Assembly: GCA_016873635.1 (NCBI GenBank)
Contig: VGWJ01000003.1
Span: forward strand, 30,294-94,293
Direction: 5' to 3'
Source: Lentisphaerota bacterium
GTDB lineage: Bacteria; Verrucomicrobiota; Kiritimatiellia; UBA8416; VGWJ01
DNA: 64,000 nucleotides
Below, piece after piece: positions 53,535-62,064 of this stretch. The translations under genes and the position numbers were made by a program. The notes beneath the pieces were generated by a model, which saw only the letters and a list, made by a program, of their open reading frames with translations, had not been told where the DNA came from and made no database searches. Position 1 is the stretch's first letter, and each line of letters starts with the position of its first letter.

Positions 53535-54637
53535 GAATCCTGCCGGAGACCGTTCTGCTGCCGCCGCGCATCGCGGCGCGGCGCGGCGCGGCGCATGACC
53601 TGGCGGCCGAATGCCGCGCCTTCGGGCCGCGGGGTCTGCTCGTCCACGGCCTGTCCCTGACCCGCGGCGGAACGCTCGACCGCATCATGGCCGCGGCCGA
53701 CCGCGATGCGGTCGCAACCTGGCAACATCCCGGCGGCGAACCCACGCTCGATCAGCTCGAAACACTCCTGGACTTCGGGCGGCGGCGCGGCGCGGACTGG
53801 GTGGCGGGCGTGGGCGGCGGCAGCGTCATGGACATCGCCAAGGCCTGCGCGGGCCTGCTGCGCGCCCGGAAACCCGCCGCGGAATACCACGGGGGCGCCC
53901 CGCTCCCCACCAGCGAAGTGCCCTTCGTCGCCGCGCCCACCACCGCCGGCACCGGCTCCGAAGCCACCCCGGTATGCGTGCTGACCGACGCGGCCAGACG
54001 CCTGAAACGCTCGTTCCGGCATCCGTCGTTGATGGCGCGACTGGTGATTCTGGACGCGAACCTGCTGGCCGGCTGCCCTCCGCCGGTGATCGCCGCGTCC
54101 GGCATGGACGCCTTCACGCAGGCCGTGGAAGCGTTCATCAGCAACCGCGCCACCCTGCTGACCGATGCCCTGGCGCTGCGGGCCGCGGGCCTGGTGGCGC
54201 ACAGCCTGGAAGCCGTCCGCCGCGACAGCGGGTCCGGCGAGGCCGAGAACCTGCTGGCGGGCGCGTGCCTGGCCGGAATGGCCCTCTCCAACGCGCGGCT
54301 GGGCGTCGTGCACGGCCTGGCGCACCCCCTGGGCGCCCGCTACAACGCGCCCCACGGCCTGGCCTGCGCTGCGTGCCTGCCGGCCGCGATCCGCTTCAAC
54401 CGCGAGGCCATGGGCGCAAAATACGACCGGCTGAGCGCGGAAATCGGCGGCGACCTGCTGGCAACGGCGGAGGCGCTCATGCAGCGAATGGAAATCCGTT
54501 CGCCGTTCGCGGGCCGGCCGCTGACAGACGTGCCGGCGATCGTGGCCGAGACCCTGGAGTCGGGCTCCACGGCGGCCAACCCGCGGACCGTGACGGCGGA
54601 CGATGTGGCGGCGCTGTTGCGGATTGTGTTTGCGTAG
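53531..54637 (+). CDS. Iron-containing alcohol dehydrogenase (class III)
   Basis: NAD(P)-dependent dehydrogenase of the iron family, 368 residues. Visible are GVGGGSVMDIAKA for the nucleotide, PTTAGTGSEATPV, the metal region GMDAFTQAVEAFISNRAT with its Asp, and the histidines in VVHGLAHPLGARYNAPHG. The acting substrate, such as a short alcohol, lactaldehyde or glycerol, cannot be told. The ATG at 53531 overlaps the cupin stop by 4 nt, which suggests a two-gene unit. Confidence 0.92.
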   Translation: MRILPETVLLPPRIAARRGAAHDLAAECRAFGPRGLLVHGLSLTRGGTLDRIMAAADRDAVATWQHPGGEPTLDQLETLLDFGRRRGADWVAGVGGGSVMDIAKACAGLLRARKPAAEYHGGAPLPTSEVPFVAAPTTAGTGSEATPVCVLTDAARRLKRSFRHPSLMARLVILDANLLAGCPPPVIAASGMDAFTQAVEAFISNRATLLTDALALRAAGLVAHSLEAVRRDSGSGEAENLLAGACLAGMALSNARLGVVHGLAHPLGARYNAPHGLACAACLPAAIRFNREAMGAKYDRLSAEIGGDLLATAEALMQRMEIRSPFAGRPLTDVPAIVAETLESGSTAANPRTVTADDVAALLRIVFA

Positions 54638-54689
54638 AGATGACGTCGACAGTATAGCCTCGGAGAGGAAAACCAAGGAGGCACAGACC

Positions 54690-55100
54690 ATGACGAAGAT
54701 GTGTTCGGGATTCGGATCGGCAGTCGCAATGCTGGCTCTGGCGGGCTTGGTCGGAACGGGGTGCGAGGATGGCGGCGCCGACCAGGCCGACGAGAAGGCG
54801 GCATTCGTCGGAACCTGGCTGGTGACCAAGCATGATGATCCTCCGACGACCAGCTACTACGTGTTCAACCAGGATGGCTCCTTCTACAAGATGCGCGCCG
54901 GCGAAGGGCTGAACGGCGATCTCCACCTGTCCGGCACATTTTCGGTGGACAGCGGCGCGCTGAAGGGCAACTTCACGAACCCCGGCGTGGGAACGGGCGA
55001 AATCGTGGCGACGATCAAGAACGGCATCATGGAGATGGACTTTATCGAGCACTGGCACACGCCGTACAAGCACGTTCCCTGCACCGGCGTGAAGCAGTAG
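54690..55100 (+). CDS. Small lipoprotein with lipocalin-like fold
   Basis: 136 residues. The signal ends in LVGTGC, a good lipobox. The mature part starts FVGTWLVTKHDD and runs through YYVFNQDGSFYKM, GTFSVDSGALKGNF and GEIVATIKNGIMEMDF, a strand pattern like lipocalin-type domains. AAGGAGG precedes the ATG at 54690. It stands alone, and no function can be assigned. Confidence 0.8.
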   Translation: MTKMCSGFGSAVAMLALAGLVGTGCEDGGADQADEKAAFVGTWLVTKHDDPPTTSYYVFNQDGSFYKMRAGEGLNGDLHLSGTFSVDSGALKGNFTNPGVGTGEIVATIKNGIMEMDFIEHWHTPYKHVPCTGVKQ

Positions 55101-55112
55101 ACACGGCACAGG

Positions 55113-55910
55113 TCACCCGCTCAGCTCGGCGCTGCGGCGGGCGGCGGCTTCCAGGGTGCGGTACACGAGGTCCTTGAGGTCGCTGTGCTCCAGGACTTCG
55201 CGGCCGGCCACGGTGGTGCCTTTTCTGGAGCTCACCGCCTCGATCAGTGCCTGCGCGTTCAGTTCGCCCCTCGCCAGCAGGACGGCGGCGCCCAGCATGG
55301 TCTGGACGCTCAGCAGTCCGGCATCGGCCGGCGCCAGCCCGAGCCGCGCGCCCGCTTCGGCCACGGCCTGCATGAAGAAGGCGAAGAAGGCCGGCCCCGA
55401 ACCGCTCAGGGCCGTGACCGCGTCGAACTGCGTCTCGGGCAGCTCGAGCGCCCGCCCGAAGCACGACAGCAGCTCCGTCAGCACGGCCCGGTCGTCCGGC
55501 GCCGCGCGGCGCCCCAGGCAGAAAACGCTCATGCTCTGACCGACAAGGGCCGCCAGGTTGGGCATCACGCGCGCGACGCGGCCCCGCGGCAGAAGGCGCT
55601 CGAGGCCGGCCAGCCGCTTGCCCGCCGCGACGGAGACCAGCAGGTGCGCGTCGGTCACGCGGCCCGCGATCCGGGCCAGAACGGCGTCGAGATCCTGCGG
55701 CTTGACGCACAGAAAGACCACGCTCGCGGCGTCCGGCACTTCCGCCGCGTCGCCGGCGACGTTCACCCCGTGGCGCGCGTTCAGGAGGGCGCGCTTCTCC
55801 TCCGCGATCTCCGCGACGCAGACTTTCCCCGGCGCGACGCGTCCCCCGGCGATCAGCGCGGCCATGATCGCCTCGCCCATCTTTCCGCCGCCTATGAATC
55901 CGATCCGCAT
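55113..55910 (-). CDS. proC: Pyrroline-5-carboxylate reductase
   Basis: Last step of proline synthesis, NAD(P)H-dependent. The 265 residues begin MRIGFIGGGKMGEAI and end with the signature ALSGSGPAFFAFFMQAVAEAGARLGL and SSRKGTTVAG. The ATG at 55910 begins directly at the fold; an upstream ATG at 55970 would add 20 unlikely residues. It converges on the lipoprotein gene. Confidence 0.95.
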   Translation of the reverse strand: MRIGFIGGGKMGEAIMAALIAGGRVAPGKVCVAEIAEEKRALLNARHGVNVAGDAAEVPDAASVVFLCVKPQDLDAVLARIAGRVTDAHLLVSVAAGKRLAGLERLLPRGRVARVMPNLAALVGQSMSVFCLGRRAAPDDRAVLTELLSCFGRALELPETQFDAVTALSGSGPAFFAFFMQAVAEAGARLGLAPADAGLLSVQTMLGAAVLLARGELNAQALIEAVSSRKGTTVAGREVLEHSDLKDLVYRTLEAAARRSAELSG

Positions 55911-56032
55911 GGCCCCCCGATGGAACCACGGCCCGCCCTCCGGATCAAGCCGGGAGTTTTTGCTTGTCACGCCGCATGCCCGGCTTCTAACATCGCCGCC
56001 GCTTTGGACCGAATCGCAAGGGAGAAAACGCC

Positions 56033-57202
56033 ATGGAATACAAGGACTACGGACTGACCGAAGAGCAAGTGATGATCCGCGACCTGTGCCGGCAGATCGC
56101 CGAGGAAAAGATCAAGCCCGTGCGCGAGCATCATGACCGGACGGGCGAGTTTCCGTGGGACATCGTCAAGATCCTCGCCCAGGCGGACATGTTCCGCATC
56201 GCGATTCCCGAGGAATACGGGGGCATGGGCGGCGGCGTCATGGAAACGGTGATCGCCGTGGAGGAGCTCTCCAAAGTCTGCGGCGGCATTTCCCTGGCCA
56301 TGGCCGCCAGCGGGCTGGGCACGTATCCCATCCTCATCAGCGGATCCGACGAGCAGAAGAAGAAATACCTGCCGCGCCTGGCGGCCGGCGAGGCGCTGGC
56401 CGCCTTCGGCCTGACCGAAGCCGAGGCCGGCAGCGACGCGGGCGGCGTGCGCACGACCGCCGTGCGCGACGGCGACGCGTACGTTCTGAACGGCACCAAA
56501 CAGTGGATCACCAACGGCGGCGAGGCCGACATCTACACCGTGATCGCCATGACCGATCGCGCCAAGGGCGCGCGCGGCGCCAGCGCCTTCATCGTCGAGA
56601 AGGGCACGCCCGGCTTCGAGTTCGGCAAGAAGGAGGACAAGCTGGGCATACGGGCCTCGGCGACGCGCGAACTGGTCTTCCAGGACTGCCGCGTGCCCGC
56701 CGGGAACCTGATCGCCAAGGAAGGCATGGGCTTCATGGTGGCCATGCGCACCCTGGACAAGTCGCGGCCGGGAGTGGCGGCCCAGGCCCTGGGCATCGCG
56801 GCCGGAGCGCTGGACGAGGCCGTGCGCTACAGCCGCGAACGCCGCCAGTTCGGCAAGGCCATCGCCAGCTTCCAGGGCCTGCAGTTCATGCTGGCCGACA
56901 TGGCCACGCAGGTCGAGGCGGCCCGCACCCTGGTCTACCACGCGGCGCGCCTCATTGACGGCGGCGCCAAGAACATCAGCAAGATATCCGCGATGTGCAA
57001 ACTCTTCGCCTCGGACACCGCCATGCGGGTCACCACCGACGCCGTGCAGGTCTTCGGCGGCTACGGCTATATGCGCGAGTATCCCGTGGAAAAGATGATG
57101 CGCGACGCCAAGATCACCCAGATCTACGAGGGCACCAACCAGATCCAGCGCGAGGTTATCGCGCTGAACCTCATCAAGGAAGCGGCGTCGGCCAAGGCCT
57201 GA
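56033..57202 (+). CDS. Acyl-CoA dehydrogenase
   Basis: FAD-dependent oxidation of an acyl-CoA at the alpha-beta bond, 389 residues. Typical sequence includes FGLTEAEAGSDAGG for the substrate and FAD, YVLNGTKQWITNGG, RRQFGKAIASFQGLQFMLADM and the catalytic base Glu366 in IYEGTNQI. The acyl chain cannot be told; short-chain or branched-chain enzymes look like this. No electron-transfer flavoprotein genes are adjacent. A GC-rich inverted repeat follows the stop. Confidence 0.93.
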   Translation: MEYKDYGLTEEQVMIRDLCRQIAEEKIKPVREHHDRTGEFPWDIVKILAQADMFRIAIPEEYGGMGGGVMETVIAVEELSKVCGGISLAMAASGLGTYPILISGSDEQKKKYLPRLAAGEALAAFGLTEAEAGSDAGGVRTTAVRDGDAYVLNGTKQWITNGGEADIYTVIAMTDRAKGARGASAFIVEKGTPGFEFGKKEDKLGIRASATRELVFQDCRVPAGNLIAKEGMGFMVAMRTLDKSRPGVAAQALGIAAGALDEAVRYSRERRQFGKAIASFQGLQFMLADMATQVEAARTLVYHAARLIDGGAKNISKISAMCKLFASDTAMRVTTDAVQVFGGYGYMREYPVEKMMRDAKITQIYEGTNQIQREVIALNLIKEAASAKA

Positions 57203-57326
57203 GCCCGCGGGCGCGGGGGCGCGGGCGTGCGCCGGCAGGGGCTGCGCCCCGCGCCGGCATGCCCGCGCACGCTTGCTTTGTCTTCCGTGCTTGATCCGGA
57301 CGCGTGCCCCTGTTAGGGTCCCGGCC

Positions 57327-58754
<1,428 letters not shown>

Positions 58755-58838
58755 CGCTCCCCGCGATTTCCGGGCGCCGGCGTCCCTGCCCCTGCAAAGG
58801 GCAGATCAGCCAAAAGGCACACAACTCACAGAACCGGG

Positions 58839-59867
58839 CTAGCGGTAGCGCAGGTCGAAGATCCGCTCCAGCGCGCGCGCCAGGGCCTCGAACGGCGCCA
58901 TGATCTGGTTGGAGAAGGGAACCAGGCCCAGGCTGGCCAGGGCCAGAACCGTTGCGACCGCCGCCCCGCCCAACAGCACGTTCCGGACGATGCGCCGCCT
59001 GCGCCGGAGCGGGCTGTGGACCCGCCTGTGGTTGCGGGGATTGGCGCCGTTCACCGGGTCGCGCCACGTCGGCGGCAGGGCGCTGCGGACCTGGCCCGTA
59101 AGGTGGGCCTCGACAACCTCCAGCACGCCGGCCAGGGCACGGGCCGACGCGATGTGCCCGCCGCTGCGGTGTACGACTTCGGTCACCTCGGGTTCCGAGT
59201 TTGCCGGACAGCCGGTCATCCCGGCCGCGCTGCCGTCGAGCATGCTGATGTCGTTGTGCCCGTCGCCGATCGCCAGCACGTCGGACCGCGCGATGCCCAG
59301 GTGACGCGCCAGTTCGGAAACGGCCAGCCCCTTGGTGAAAGGCACGGCGCGCACGTCAACTTCGCGGCCGTAGCGGAAGACCCGCAGGTGTCTGCAGTTC
59401 ACCCTGTTCTTCTCCAGCATCTCGACGGCCGCAGCCGCGCATTCGTCCGTGTCCAGCCGCAGGCAAACACCCTCTTTGTTCCGCGTCAGCGTGCGCGCCC
59501 TGCGGAAACGACGCTTGACCTTGCTCTCCCACTCTTTCAGGGCGCGCCGCATCAGCGCGCGGTCGCGACGGATCTCGAGGAGCGTCCGCAGGTTCCAGAA
59601 TACGTGCGGCGTGAATCCGAAGCGTCGCGCGCCGTAGATGAAGGCGTGCTTGACAATGACAAAGTCCGGCATGGCGTCAACGGCCGCCATGGGCTCGAAG
59701 AAATGCCTGAAGTTGCGCAGGGAACGTCCCGTGCAGACGGCCCAGCAGCCGTCTTCCGCACCCCTGATCCGGTCAACGGTATCCCGGAACTGCTCGAAAC
59801 GTTCGAATTCGCTGGTCCGTCCGATCAGCGTGCCGTCCAAGTCGGTGGCGATGAGTCTGATGCCCAT
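58839..59867 (-). CDS. HAD-superfamily sugar-phosphatase-like protein with C-terminal membrane segment
   Basis: 342 residues. The catalytic motif DLDGT is at residues 9-13, the middle CTGRSLRNFRHFF and the C-terminal GDGHNDISML belong to the Cof/sucrose-phosphate phosphatase-like branch. After about residue 250 a basic linker leads to one hydrophobic segment (NVLLGGAAVATVLALASLGLV) and a short tail. The membrane tail is not usual for this branch. It follows the small unknown gene by 33 nt and is probably driven by the promoter at 60379-60408. Substrate unknown. Confidence 0.82.
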   Translation of the reverse strand: MGIRLIATDLDGTLIGRTSEFERFEQFRDTVDRIRGAEDGCWAVCTGRSLRNFRHFFEPMAAVDAMPDFVIVKHAFIYGARRFGFTPHVFWNLRTLLEIRRDRALMRRALKEWESKVKRRFRRARTLTRNKEGVCLRLDTDECAAAAVEMLEKNRVNCRHLRVFRYGREVDVRAVPFTKGLAVSELARHLGIARSDVLAIGDGHNDISMLDGSAAGMTGCPANSEPEVTEVVHRSGGHIASARALAGVLEVVEAHLTGQVRSALPPTWRDPVNGANPRNHRRVHSPLRRRRRIVRNVLLGGAAVATVLALASLGLVPFSNQIMAPFEALARALERIFDLRYR

Positions 59868-59900
59868 TCCCGCTCCGGCCGGGATCCGGCCCCCGTGCTT

Positions 59901-60356
59901 TCAGTACCCCTGTTTTTCCAGCGCCGTGCGCAATTCGGTCTGGAAGGCGGCCATGTCTTCGGCCGACGGACGGTAGCCCGGCCGCTGGGCCTGAAGGGCC
60001 AGCCGGCCCAACTGGTCCAGCAGCCAGGTTGCCGAGACGCCGTCGCTGAACGTGACGCTTCCGCTGACAAGGGCCCCCGGTTTCATGACCCGGTCAATCT
60101 CGACCGCGACTCCGCCCGCCGTGTCCGCATCGGCCTCCCGGTCGGGCGCGGCGGCAAGTTTGTCCTTCTGCCGATTCTCCGGGGGTCTGGCCTTGTCCTT
60201 TATGGCCAGACCGAGGTCAAGCACAAGAAAACGGACGTCCATGTAAGTCGCGGAAAGGCCGAATTCAGCGCGCAAGCGCGTCTGAATCTCGAAAAGCCCG
60301 GCGCCTTGCCGCACCCACGCGCCGACGGCCGTCTTCTGGTCTGCTGAAAGCTCCAT
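59901..60356 (-). CDS. Conserved-looking protein of unknown function behind the strongest promoter
   Basis: 151 residues, not recognised. A helical N terminus (ADQKTAVGAWVRQGAGLFEIQTRLRAEFG) is followed by a basic linker and a second part (GALVSGSVTFSDGVSATWLLDQLGRLAL) ending in helices. No signal or membrane segment. The ATG at 60356 is chosen; a TTG at 60365 would add three residues. Its leader is short, so the ribosome-binding site is weak. It is the first gene of a two-gene unit with the HAD phosphatase. Confidence 0.72.
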   Translation of the reverse strand: MELSADQKTAVGAWVRQGAGLFEIQTRLRAEFGLSATYMDVRFLVLDLGLAIKDKARPPENRQKDKLAAAPDREADADTAGGVAVEIDRVMKPGALVSGSVTFSDGVSATWLLDQLGRLALQAQRPGYRPSAEDMAAFQTELRTALEKQGY

Positions 60357-60378
60357 AGGTCCCAAGCGAATGGATAGT

Positions 60379-60408
60379 ATTATGCCACAACGCGCTTGCC
60401 GTTGTCAA
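60379..60408 (-). promoter_or_regulatory. Near-consensus sigma-70 promoter
   Basis: On the minus strand TTGACA (60408-60403) is a perfect -35 box. After 18 bp comes CATAAT (60384-60379), five of six, with an extended TG before it. Transcription would start around 60372 and read into the 151-residue gene. It is the best promoter match I see in the window. Confidence 0.75.
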
Positions 60409-60589
60409 GAATGCGAGGGCAGATTGCCGAATGCAGGCGCGGCTGCAAAGGGCTGCGAGGGGGCTTGCAGCGCAAGACCCGAGGCGTGCAGATGGTGCTG
60501 GGCGTGGAGGTGCACGGGGGCAAGCAGCATGCCGGTCGTCATGGCATGCCCGGTCTGTGGGCTTTGCTCGACTGACCTCCACGCACGCG

Positions 60590-60784
60590 ATGGCCGACAA
60601 AGTGCAGATGGTTCTGAGCCGGATCGGCGCGTTCTTCAACCGCTTGAAGGCGATTGCGGAGCAGTTGAGCCCAGAGGCGATCTGGGCCGTCATTCTGTCG
60701 GTGGCTTTCCTGGTTTGGCTGAGGGGAAAGCCCCTCCACCCGGTTATGGAGGGGTCTCAAACGCTGCTGCTGCTCACCGCGTAG
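60590..60784 (+). CDS. Possible small membrane protein
   Basis: 64 residues beginning MADKVQMVLSRIGAFFNRL and containing one hydrophobic segment (AIWAVILSVAFLVWL). The frame above it ends in protein-like sequence (GVQMVLGVEVHGGKQHAG) with a stop just before, so this may be part of a decayed region. No ribosome-binding site is clear. The whole gap from 60409 to 61117 holds only this, a repeat element and remnants. Confidence 0.3.
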   Translation: MADKVQMVLSRIGAFFNRLKAIAEQLSPEAIWAVILSVAFLVWLRGKPLHPVMEGSQTLLLLTA

Positions 60785-60798
60785 GTGTCCGGCAGCCA

Positions 60799-60848
60799 AA
60801 ACAAGAACAGTTCGGGCACGCGCAGCGGGACCGAACTGCTCTTTCTAG
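60799..60848. repeat. Hairpin element of the dispersed GAACTG family
   Basis: AACAAGAACAGTTCGG and CCGAACTGCTCTTTCTAG flank a 15-base loop. The right arm is identical to 11048-11067, and the left arm matches the inverse of 10966-10982. It lies after the small membrane ORF in a degraded stretch. Confidence 0.75.
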
Positions 60849-61117
60849 GGTCAGTGAAGCAGAGGGAAGGCAAGGTGGCCCGACTCTGACCCTCGGGCCG
60901 GGTTTCGCGTATGGTTCCGTCCCAAATCCGGGGGCGCCGGGTGGCGCGGAAGGCGTATTGTCCGGGCTTTCGGGAAAACGATCTTCTGTTGGCCGCCGCT
61001 TCTTTTCTTCCATGGTTGCACCGCAGGCATTTCGCAGCGTGGACTGGGATACGTAAAGGTCTTGAGGTGTCGGCGAAATGAGCGTCCCCTTGAAGGCCGC
61101 GACAAAGAGAGGAAGCG

Positions 61118-61378
61118 ATGGGCACCAGCCTGGGATTGGTCGGGCCGGAAATGTTCGGCGGGGGGTCCTTCGCCGCGCTGTTCAAGAGCCATCCGGCGGA
61201 GGTCCGGAACGCCGTCAAGGCGGCAATGCACCAGGATAAGACGCCGGCGGACCTGCGGAACATGGACTTCGTGCCCGGCGGACACGGCGGGTCGCATCCC
61301 TGCCTCGTGCACGAGTTTGTGGAGGCGATCGCGCACAACCGGCAGGCGGCGATCAACATCCGGGAAGCGGTCCGTTAG
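61118..61378 (+). pseudogene. C-terminal fragment of a Gfo/Idh/MocA-type oxidoreductase
   Basis: 86 residues after a GAGGAAG ribosome-binding-like site. The stretch GGHGGSHPCLVHEFVEAIAHNR followed by AINIREAVR matches the C-terminal part of Gfo/Idh/MocA-family oxidoreductases, whose Rossmann domain and catalytic residues are missing. The usual continuation after the end is also lost. I read it as a leftover of a deleted gene; expression as a small protein is not excluded. Confidence 0.5.
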
Positions 61379-61441
61379 TGACCGTTTTCGACGATCCGTC
61401 GCTGCCGTTCATGACCGCCCGGCAATGCTTGGTGGCGTAGA

Positions 61442-61693
61442 CTACAGCCTCTTTTTGGCGAAGGCACGCCCGGACGGCGATTTCAGATAGCGCTCGAATG
61501 CAAGAGCTTGCTCTCGATCCGTGAAGGCGATGGCCGTTTTGATGCGCCAAGGGCGATGCTTGGCGGTATGCGGATCGCCACCGTAGTTGTGGTGGACGAG
61601 TCTGGCTTCCATGTTCTTGGTGAAGCCGGTGTAGAAATGCAGAGGCTCGCCCTCGGATCTCAGGATGTAGACATAGAAGAAGCCGGTCTTCAT
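61442..61693 (-). CDS. GIY-YIG nuclease-family small protein (UPF0213/YhbQ-like)
   Basis: 83 residues with the GIY-YIG core written FYVYILRSEG and FYTGFTKNMEARLVHHN, then the basic AKHRPWRIKTAIAFTDREQALAFERYLKS. This stand-alone single-domain group is probably involved in DNA or RNA processing; its role is unsettled. Its start borders the 63-base tandem repeat. Such genes often sit near repeats and tRNAs. Confidence 0.88.
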   Translation of the reverse strand: MKTGFFYVYILRSEGEPLHFYTGFTKNMEARLVHHNYGGDPHTAKHRPWRIKTAIAFTDREQALAFERYLKSPSGRAFAKKRL

Positions 61694-61697
61694 GCCT

Positions 61698-61886
61698 TGT
61701 GCCTGGCCCGCCTACGCTGCTGCGCAGCTTCGGCGCGGCAGCCTTCGCTCGCCGCTGGCGTGTGCCCGGCCCGCCTACGCTGCTGCGCAGCTTCGGCGCG
61801 GCAGCCTTCGCTCGCCGCTGGCGTGTGCCCGGCCCGCCTACGCTGCTGCGCAGCTTCGGCGCGGCAGCCTTCGCTCGCCGCTGGCG
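61698..61886. repeat. Three tandem copies of a 63-base unit
   Basis: Copies at 61698-61760, 61761-61823 and 61824-61886 differ by one base (CCTGGC versus CCCGGC). Each unit contains GCTGCGCAGC and the arm AGCCTTCGCTCGCCGCTGGC. There is no spacer of unlike sequence, so it is not a CRISPR. Because 63 is a multiple of three, both plus-strand frames stay open by chance. Confidence 0.95.
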
Positions 61887-61927
61887 TGCCGAGCCGTAGC
61901 TCGCCGCGCCAGCGGCGAGCGAAGGCT
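61866..61927. terminator. 21-bp hairpin directly after tRNA-Pro
   Basis: The last repeat arm (61866-61886) and its exact reverse complement (61907-61927) form a 21-bp perfect stem with a 20-base loop. One arm ends at the CCA end of tRNA-Pro. It could fold in the tRNA precursor and mark its 3' end; no U tract follows. Confidence 0.45.
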
Positions 61928-62003
61928 GGTCGGGGCGGAGGGATTTGAACCCTCGACCTTTTGGTCCCGAACCAAACGCGCTACCAGTCTGCGCTACGCC
62001 CCG
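61927..62003 (-). tRNA. tRNA-Pro (anticodon CGG)
   Basis: 77 bases on the minus strand. Acceptor arms CGGGGCG and CGCCCCG pair fully. The D arm is GCGC-AGACTGGTA-GCGC; the anticodon stem is TTTGG/CCAAA with loop TTCGGGA, so the anticodon is CGG, reading CCG. The T arm is GAGGG-TTCAAAT-CCCTC. The discriminator A and CCA are encoded. It lies between the repeat and the phosphoesterase gene. Confidence 0.97.
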
Positions 62004-62064
62004 ATGCGAGATAAGGAATGCGAGGGTGGAAGCCTACATGCGTCCGGCCGGGGAGTCAAGCGCG

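Noticed and set aside
54340..55109. Minus-strand frames over the alcohol dehydrogenase end and lipoprotein
   Set aside because: Both plus-strand genes have proper starts and family motifs; the opposite frames show none.
57203..57280. GC-rich inverted repeats after the acyl-CoA dehydrogenase gene as a terminator
   Set aside because: Palindromes are present but no T run follows; in this composition such repeats arise by chance.
58784..58805. CTGCCC...GGGCAG hairpin between the NtrC-type gene and the HAD gene as a terminator
   Set aside because: Only a 6-bp stem and no U tract on either strand; too weak to call.
61698..61886. Possible CRISPR array
   Set aside because: Units are directly abutting 63-base copies with no distinct spacers, and no cas genes are present.
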